From positions 1 to 10,680 of the forward strand of contig JAQCNR010000080.1 of NCBI GenBank assembly GCA_028274925.1: a DNA stretch of 10,680 nucleotides, read 5' to 3'. Both the position numbers and the translations under genes were made by a program. Below the pieces are notes generated by a model. That model made no database searches and had not been told where the DNA came from. It saw only the letters and a list, made by a program, of their open reading frames with translations. This DNA comes from Halovenus sp. GTDB taxonomy: Archaea > Halobacteriota > Halobacteria > Halobacteriales > Haloarculaceae. Of this stretch, positions 5,917 through 10,680 are shown one piece after another. The number at the start of each line of letters is the position of its first letter. The first letter of the stretch is position 1.

Positions 5917-7125
5917 ATGGGAAACTCAGGGGTTAGCTTCGAGCACGACGAAGAGACACGGATGATTATCGACAACCTGGAGCAGTTCATCGAACAGGAG
6001 GTCGAACCCATCCAGAACGAACTCGGCGACACCTACACCAATCCACGCCTGCGACACGAAACAGACGGCCGGATTGTGCCAGAGGTGCTCGAAGCAATTC
6101 AGGAGGTTCGGCGGCGCAGCGCCGAGGCCGGCTATTACGCGATGAACCTGCCCGAGGACGTCGGTGGGGGCGGCGTCTCGAACGTGACATGGTACGAGGC
6201 CAAGAAGGCCGTCGCCGCTTCGGGCGTCGAGATGGCCGAACACGTCCTCGCCGGACCCGAGGGGCCGAAACCGTTGCTGATGCTGGCGGAGGGCGAACAG
6301 GTCGAGCGGTATCTCGAACCAGCGATCAGAGCCGAGAAATCGACTGCCTTCGCACAGACCGAACCCGGAGTCGGGTCGGACTCACCGAGTATGTCCACGA
6401 GCGCCGAGAAGGACGGCGACGAGTGGGTGATCAACGGGACGAAACAGTGGATTACCAACGGCCCCTACGCCGATTTTGTTCAAGTCTTCGCGCGAACGAC
6501 CCCACAGGAGGAAGTTGGTCGGTACGGTGGGATTACCTGCTTCATCGTCGAGTCAGACGAGTACGAGGTGAGTTCGCTGAACAACGCCGTTGGCGTCGAG
6601 GGAATGCAAGCAGAACTCGTGTTCAACGACGTGCGAGTGTCCGAGGACCGCGTGCTCGGACAGGTCGATGGTGCGTTCTATCAGGCGATGGAGTTCCTCT
6701 CGCTGGGTCGACTCGAACTCGGCGCTGAGGCAATCGGTCACGCAGAGTATCTGCTCGAACGCGGTGCGGAGTACGCCAACCAGCGCGAGGCTTTCGGTCG
6801 GCCGATTGGGAAGTTCCAGCAGGTATCCTCGAAACTCGCAGAAGGGCGTGCAAAGACCTACGCTGCCGATTCCGCCGGCCTTCGCTGTGCCTGGAAGATG
6901 GACCAGGGCGAAAGCGTCATCGAGGACGCCTCGATTCTGAAGTACTACGGCACGAACGTCTTCTGGGATGTCGTCGACGACGTGGTGCAGATTCACGGCG
7001 GCAACGGTCTCTCCGAGGACAACCCGTTCATGCGCCACCTCCATATGGCGCGGATTCTCCGGATTGTCGAGGGGACTGACGAAATTCAGTTGAACACCAT
7101 CGCCTCGGAGTTCGCAGGCCTGTAA
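5917..7125 (+). CDS. Acyl-CoA dehydrogenase
   Basis: This 402-residue FAD flavoenzyme oxidises acyl-CoA to trans-2-enoyl-CoA and passes electrons to electron-transfer flavoprotein. Features in order: N-terminal helical domain (about 10-140); the FAD/substrate motif FAQTEPGVGSD (145-155); WVINGTKQWITNG (170-182); the ADVRV-like strand LVFNDVRVSEDRVLG (234-248); NQREAFGRPIGKFQ (288-301) with Arg289, expected to contact FAD; QIHGGNGL (358-365); and IVEGTDEIQ (383-391), where Glu385 sits at the usual catalytic base position. Length is normal and no key residue is missing. Short-, branched- or long-chain preference cannot be told from this. It has no signal peptide and is cytoplasmic. ATG 5917 is preferred; it has no Shine-Dalgarno sequence and a weak TATA-like GAATTAA about 26 bases upstream, fitting a leaderless mRNA. 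It lies upstream of a Liv-type transporter, so branched-chain acyl-CoA use is possible but unproven. Confidence 0.95.
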   Translation: MGNSGVSFEHDEETRMIIDNLEQFIEQEVEPIQNELGDTYTNPRLRHETDGRIVPEVLEAIQEVRRRSAEAGYYAMNLPEDVGGGGVSNVTWYEAKKAVAASGVEMAEHVLAGPEGPKPLLMLAEGEQVERYLEPAIRAEKSTAFAQTEPGVGSDSPSMSTSAEKDGDEWVINGTKQWITNGPYADFVQVFARTTPQEEVGRYGGITCFIVESDEYEVSSLNNAVGVEGMQAELVFNDVRVSEDRVLGQVDGAFYQAMEFLSLGRLELGAEAIGHAEYLLERGAEYANQREAFGRPIGKFQQVSSKLAEGRAKTYAADSAGLRCAWKMDQGESVIEDASILKYYGTNVFWDVVDDVVQIHGGNGLSEDNPFMRHLHMARILRIVEGTDEIQLNTIASEFAGL

Positions 7126-7413
7126 GCAGGTCGCACGGCCCGAACGGCGGATTGTAGTTTACAGTTTACACCGTGAGTAGCACATAACTAAACAGCCCAC
7201 GAGCCACCGCCTTTTCACCAGAGAGCTGCCAGTCCTGCGAGAGAGGCTAACAATCGGCCTTGTCGGGGATGGGTCATGTCGCCCCAGTCCGCGCGCGGTA
7301 TTCAAAAAGGCCGAGGCCAGCCTCGATACCGCACGTTGCCACTCAGCTATTAAATTAACTCTTTGATGGTGGGATTTATCTTTCCCGACCACGCCCCCCC
7401 AAATGTAAACGCC

Positions 7414-7426
7414 TACTTATAAAGTA
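7414..7426 (+). promoter_or_regulatory. TATA box inside a perfect dyad, upstream of the Liv operon
   Basis: TACTT-ATA-AAGTA is a perfect palindrome that contains the TATA-like TTATAAA. Initiation from it would fall near 7447-7450, giving a leader of about 35 bases before ATG 7484. A regulator bound to the dyad would block the TATA box. Confidence 0.45.
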
Positions 7427-7448
7427 CGCCTTACACACGACAATAATC

Positions 7449-7457
7449 GTTATATAG
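7449..7457 (+). promoter_or_regulatory. Second TATA-like box for the Liv operon
   Basis: GTTATATAG lies about 26-30 bases upstream of ATG 7484 (no Shine-Dalgarno sequence precedes it), so it suits a leaderless transcript starting at or just before the start codon. Together with the box at 7414-7426 it suggests tandem promoters. Confidence 0.45.
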
Positions 7458-7483
7458 GGCGAAGTTGATTACATGGACAGACG

Positions 7484-8893
7484 ATGTCGAAAGACACAAC
7501 CGGAACCTACGAGGGGACGACGAGACGTAGAGTCATTCAGGCACTCGGGGCAGGAACCGCAGCGACCGCACTCGCGGGGTGTGGGAGCCTGCTCGGTGTC
7601 GACGAAGAAGGGGGAGATGGCCTCACAATCGGCCACGTTGGCCCGGAAGCGAGCGTGCTGGGCGTGGGCTCGGTCCGAGCCGCCGAGCTGGCCGTCAGTA
7701 AAGTAAACAACAACGGTGGCGTCCAGGACGAGGATGTCGAGCTTGTCACCGGAGACACCGCTGTCTCATCGAGTGAAGCGGAAATCGTCGTCGAGGAGCT
7801 CATCACACAGGAAAACGCAGATGTCATCGTCGGCGCGTTCCAGTCTGAGGTCGGGCGTGCACTCATCAGCCTGACTGCTGACTTCGGCGTGCCGTACATC
7901 TCGACGGGACCAGCGTCACCGGAACTGACGCGAGGGTTCGTCGGCGAGGATTACGAGACGAACAAACACTACTTCCGAGTCGGCCCAATCAACTCGGACC
8001 TGCAGGCAGAAGGAATGCGGGACCATATGGTGCATCTCTCGGACGAACATGGCTGGAACTCACTGGCGTTCTTCCGAGACCAGGCTGCGTGGACAGGTGC
8101 ATTCGGCGACCTCCTGCCGGGCTACGCCGAAGAGGAGGGGCTGACAATCGAGAACAACGACGGAAACGGCCGAGCACTCTCGATTCAAGACCCCGACCTG
8201 TCACCGGTCGTCTCGACCGCCAACGAACTCAATGTCGACTACGTGCTTCGCTTTTTCGCACACATTTCGGCGTCGCCACAGCAGATCTACCCGCAGTGGG
8301 CGGGCAACGAGCTCGAGTGGGGACTCGAAGGCATTCACGTGCCCGGAATGCACCCCGAATACGACATTCCGGTCCAGGGAACCAACATCTACGAGACGAC
8401 CTCCCAGACTGGCGCGGGCGGCGTGACGAACTTCAACGATGGCGTCACGTTCCCATTCATCGAGGAGTACATCGACGAATACGCCGAAGACAGCTTCAAC
8501 GCCGGCACACCTGACGGCGCGCCGATGTACATGGGCTTCGGAACGTACGACGCAGTGCTCCTGCTGCAGCAGGTCCTCAACGAGGTCGGCACCACCGCCC
8601 CAGCCGACAACCTCGACAGCTACGTCGACGCGATGCTCGGTGCGACGCTCGAGGGTGCGTCGGGAACCATCGAGTTCTACGGGCCGGACGCAGAGTACCC
8701 ACACGACCTGGTCGCCGAGCGGGACTCCAACGACCGCATCACCAACTTCCCGGTGACGCAGTGGCAGCCGAACGACGGCGACACCTCACCTGCACACGTC
8801 GAGTACGGTGACGACCGTCCCGGCAAGGTCGAGTGTGTATTCTCTGACCAATACCGAACCAGTGACCACATGATGCCAGACTGGATGGCATAA
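7484..8893 (+). CDS. Branched-chain amino acid ABC transporter substrate-binding lipoprotein (LivK-like)
   Basis: This 469-residue protein is the extracellular binding subunit of a Liv-type (HAAT) importer. The N-terminus has a Tat signal: T-R-R-R-V-I-Q (13-19), a hydrophobic stretch, then the lipobox L-A-G-C with Cys33 as the predicted lipid-anchored mature end. This Tat-lipoprotein route is standard for haloarchaeal binding proteins. The mature part follows the Peripla_BP_6 type I fold: LTIGHVGPEASVLGVGSVRAAELAV (about 47-71), NNNGGV, VELVTGD, ADVIVGAFQSEVGRAL (112-127) and VPYISTGPASPEL (136-148), with a long second lobe that includes NVDYVLRFFAH. Ligand identity is not readable: leucine, isoleucine, valine, an amide or an aromatic acid are all possible. 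ATG 7484 gives a proper Tat signal; ATG 7473 is in another frame. It is the first gene of the operon, 3 bp before livH. Confidence 0.92.
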   Translation: MSKDTTGTYEGTTRRRVIQALGAGTAATALAGCGSLLGVDEEGGDGLTIGHVGPEASVLGVGSVRAAELAVSKVNNNGGVQDEDVELVTGDTAVSSSEAEIVVEELITQENADVIVGAFQSEVGRALISLTADFGVPYISTGPASPELTRGFVGEDYETNKHYFRVGPINSDLQAEGMRDHMVHLSDEHGWNSLAFFRDQAAWTGAFGDLLPGYAEEEGLTIENNDGNGRALSIQDPDLSPVVSTANELNVDYVLRFFAHISASPQQIYPQWAGNELEWGLEGIHVPGMHPEYDIPVQGTNIYETTSQTGAGGVTNFNDGVTFPFIEEYIDEYAEDSFNAGTPDGAPMYMGFGTYDAVLLLQQVLNEVGTTAPADNLDSYVDAMLGATLEGASGTIEFYGPDAEYPHDLVAERDSNDRITNFPVTQWQPNDGDTSPAHVEYGDDRPGKVECVFSDQYRTSDHMMPDWMA

Positions 8894-8896
8894 AGG

Positions 8897-9772
8897 ATGA
8901 GTGCGATCGTAACGGCCATCATACAGGCCACGACGGTTAGTGCGGTATACGCACTAATCGCAATTGGGTTTACGATGATCTTCGGAGTTGCCGGCGTGCT
9001 GAACCTCGCGCATGGGGCGTTGCTCATGGCCGGTGCGTACATCTATACGATCGTCGTGATGCCGACAGTCGTTCCGCAACTTGACTTCCATCCAGTCGTC
9101 GGTCTGTTCGCGGGCGTCATCGTTACGGCGCTGCTGTCGCTGCTGCTGTACGAGATTCTCGTCAAGCGTATTGAGGACAACGTCGTCATTACGTTCCTCT
9201 CGACAGTGATACTTGCCGTCGCGGCGTCACAGTTCCTGACGTGGTACTTCGGCTCAACGCAGCTTACGTTGCGGATCACCGATGGGTTCCTCGACATCGG
9301 GGGAACGAGTGTTGCGTACTGGGAGGCAATCGGCTTCGTCGTCTCTTGGATCGCAATCGGGCTGCTGTGGTTGTACATCTCCAAGACCGACGACGGGCGT
9401 TCAATCGTCGCAACCTCGATGAGTGAGCGCGGTGCACAGCTCACGGGAGTGAACCTTCGGGCGGTCAGAGCGAAGACCTGGCTCATCGCCGGCGGTCTCG
9501 CAGGCCTCGGCGGGATGTTCCTCGGCTTCAACGGTGGGGCTGCGCCACTGATGTGGCTCAATCCACTGGCAGTCGCGTTCATCGCCGTCGTTGTCGGCGG
9601 AATCGGTTCGATCAAGGGCTCCGTAATTGGCGCCTATATGATTGGATATGTTGAGCAGATCACTGTCGAACTCATCGGCAGTGGATTCCGAGGGATGCCG
9701 ACATTGATCCTTCTCGTCGGTTTCCTGCTGTTCAGACCAGAGGGACTATTCGGGAGGGAGTTCGCAGAATGA
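8897..9772 (+). CDS. livH: Branched-chain amino acid ABC transporter permease LivH
   Basis: This 291-residue membrane protein has about eight hydrophobic segments (near 10-30, 33-55, 67-88, 97-118, 140-162, 193-213, 222-245, 263-280). The first holds the LivH signature GVAGVLNLAHGALLMAGAY (30-48). The cytoplasmic coupling loop SERGAQLTGVNLRAVRAKTW (176-195) contains the EAA-like contact to the ATPase and is followed by IAGGLAGLGGMFLGF. VGGIGSIKGSVIGA (233-246) is also typical, and the protein ends with LFRPEGLFG. With LivM it forms the transmembrane channel. It starts 3 bp after the livK-like stop (TAA AGG ATG), and its stop overlaps the livM start by 4 bp, so translation is coupled. Length is normal. 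Confidence 0.93.
   Translation: MSAIVTAIIQATTVSAVYALIAIGFTMIFGVAGVLNLAHGALLMAGAYIYTIVVMPTVVPQLDFHPVVGLFAGVIVTALLSLLLYEILVKRIEDNVVITFLSTVILAVAASQFLTWYFGSTQLTLRITDGFLDIGGTSVAYWEAIGFVVSWIAIGLLWLYISKTDDGRSIVATSMSERGAQLTGVNLRAVRAKTWLIAGGLAGLGGMFLGFNGGAAPLMWLNPLAVAFIAVVVGGIGSIKGSVIGAYMIGYVEQITVELIGSGFRGMPTLILLVGFLLFRPEGLFGREFAE
9752..9760 (+). promoter_or_regulatory. Ribosome binding site for livM inside livH
   Basis: GGGAGGGAG, with a GGAGG core at 9753-9757, lies 8 bases before the overlapping ATG at 9769. It supports that start, where the ATGA overlap alone would leave the choice open. The other genes in the window mostly lack such a site. Confidence 0.55.
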
Positions 9773-10680
9773 TTAGCATTACAACATTGCTCACGATTCT
9801 ATCGACAGCGAGTGGGAGCGTAACCAGTGCGATACGGGCAGTGCTGAGACCGATTGGCCGGTTTTTCGATATCATCCTCGCGCCCGTCGACCGGGCGTTC
9901 GACCCGGTTGCAAGCGCGTTCAACAGGACACTCGGAAAGTACCTCGGGACGGTAACTGGCCTCCAGTTTGCGTTCCTACTGTTGACCATCGTCCTGTTGT
10001 TGACCGGCGGCTTCTGGGGCCGGTCGATTATCCTCTTCGAGCCTGGAGAGGGCATCATCGCGAGGTCAATTCTTCGCCCGCTGGCGTTCGCGTCGGTCTG
10101 GGCAGTCTTCGCGATGGGCTGGGATGTGCAGAGCGGATACACCGGCTACATTAGCTTCGGGCACTCGGTGCTCTCAGGCGGGGCCGCCTACACAACCGCA
10201 GTGCTATTCAGCCAGTACGGCGCACAGCCGTTCTACATCACTGCGCCAGTCTCTGTGCTAGTCGCAGTAGTTATCGGGCTGCTCATTGCACTGCCGTCGC
10301 TCCGCCTCGAAGGGCCGTACTTTTCACTGGTGACCTTCGCAGCCGTGTTGTTGTTCTATCAGGCAACACTGGCATTCGATTTCCTCGGTGGCTCAGCCGG
10401 GATTCGAATCGAGCGAATCATCTCTCCTGCTGAGCCGATAGCCCGGTATTACGTGTTGCTGATACCAATGCTGGTTATCGCATTGGGGTTGACAATCATT
10501 ACGCGGTCGAACCACGGGCTGGTCTTCACGGCCATCCGTGAAAACGAGGACGCGGTGTCGGCCGCTGGCCTCAACCCGACAAAATTCAAGATCTGGTCGT
10601 TCCTGATCAGTGCGATTGTAATGGGCATCGGCGGTGTGATGCTTGCTGCCGCATTCAGTAACATCGAACCGGGCGCATTC
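9769..10680 (+). CDS. livM: Branched-chain amino acid ABC transporter permease LivM, 3' end outside the window
   Basis: The frame is open from ATG 9769 to the last base, giving 304 residues without a stop. Signatures: GYTGYISFGHSVLSGGAAYT (123-142), LEGPYFSLVTFAAV (about 180-193), GGSAGI (about 208-213), and the coupling loop AIRENEDAVSAAGLNPTKFK (255-274), which contacts the ATPase. It continues into SFLISAIVMGIGGVMLA and NIEPGAF, near the last helices, so perhaps 60-100 residues are missing. The first 65 residues are amphipathic (many Arg, Phe and Ile, ending near LGKYLGTVTG) and precede the first membrane segment, a longer N-terminal extension than usual for LivM. ATG overlaps the livH stop (ATGA). 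The ATPases livG and livF are expected downstream. Confidence 0.92.
   Translation, partial: MISITTLLTILSTASGSVTSAIRAVLRPIGRFFDIILAPVDRAFDPVASAFNRTLGKYLGTVTGLQFAFLLLTIVLLLTGGFWGRSIILFEPGEGIIARSILRPLAFASVWAVFAMGWDVQSGYTGYISFGHSVLSGGAAYTTAVLFSQYGAQPFYITAPVSVLVAVVIGLLIALPSLRLEGPYFSLVTFAAVLLFYQATLAFDFLGGSAGIRIERIISPAEPIARYYVLLIPMLVIALGLTIITRSNHGLVFTAIRENEDAVSAAGLNPTKFKIWSFLISAIVMGIGGVMLAAAFSNIEPGAF

Larger units (their letters stand above)
7126..7483. other. 358-bp gene-free stretch with nested hairpin, GTTTACA repeats and livK promoter
   Basis: No convincing gene is present. A tandem GTTTACA pair (7157-7163, 7164-7170) faces an inverted copy TGTAAAC (7404-7410), enclosing about 250 bp. Inside is a nested stem: GCGGTAT (7295-7301) pairs with ATACCGC (7326-7332), and within it CGAGGC (7312-7317) pairs with GCCTCG (7320-7325). 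On the minus strand the inner stem is followed by a TTTTT run, like a terminator. A plus-strand frame of 29 codons starts at ATG 7269 but has no recognisable motif. The last 70 bp carry the livK promoter elements. The enclosed part could be a small RNA gene or a short mobile-element remnant. Confidence 0.4.

Noticed and set aside
7159..7392. 77-codon minus-strand open frame in the gap before the Liv operon
   Set aside because: Arg/Ser/Leu-rich with few acidic residues, unlike haloarchaeal proteins; it covers the hairpin and lacks a ribosome site. An RNA or repeat explanation fits better.
8201..8704. 167-codon minus-strand open frame inside the livK-like gene
   Set aside because: Antisense to a clear solute-binding protein; Arg/Val-rich composition typical of a GC-rich shadow frame.
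1..10680. tRNA, rRNA or CRISPR array
   Set aside because: No tRNA-like cloverleaf with a TTCGAATC-type T-loop in proper context, no rRNA sequence, and no regularly spaced repeats were seen by eye; a covariance-model search would settle it.

Overview
This is haloarchaeal DNA (class Halobacteria). The proteins are rich in Asp and Glu, the main genes use GC-rich third positions, several genes look leaderless with TATA-like boxes just upstream, and the families are typical of haloarchaea: HTH_10 (Bat-like) regulator, HalOD1 domain, UPF0058, CPxCG zinc ribbon, and a Tat-lipobox solute-binding protein. The genus cannot be named from the sequence alone. No rRNA, tRNA, CRISPR array or intact insertion sequence is visible.

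Layout. Positions 1-351 (+) hold the C-terminal part of a secreted, pilin-like protein. It converges, with no base between the two stop codons, on an RNA ligase RtcB gene (352-3231, -). An intein of about 476 residues (1495-2922) interrupts RtcB exactly at its catalytic, metal-binding cysteine. From about 3232 to 5916 the DNA is visibly more AT-rich and holds small regulatory or accessory genes: an HTH_10 regulator, a HalOD1 protein, a receiver-domain remnant that stops at the phosphoacceptor position, a minus-strand pair (UPF0058 plus a DUF7511-like protein), and a small zinc ribbon protein. The 303-bp divergent region between UPF0058 and the zinc ribbon gene carries repeated TTTGTC/GACAAA dyads.

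Positions 5917-7125 (+) encode an acyl-CoA dehydrogenase. After a 358-bp gene-free stretch with a strong nested hairpin and GTTTACA repeats comes a branched-chain-amino-acid-type ABC transporter operon: LivK-like lipoprotein (7484-8893), LivH permease (8897-9772) and LivM permease (9769 to the window end, cut off). The ATPases livG and livF are expected just downstream.

How the genes work together. RtcB joins tRNA exon halves and must splice out its own intein before its active site exists. The transporter would import branched-chain amino acids or a similar small carboxylate. The acyl-CoA dehydrogenase could oxidise CoA thioesters derived from such compounds, but that link is inferred only from adjacency. 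The most notable points are the intein at the RtcB active-site cysteine with a non-standard penultimate Ser, the truncated receiver ending at its phosphoacceptor site, the repeated dyads near 5301-5386, and the structured gene-free stretch at 7126-7483.
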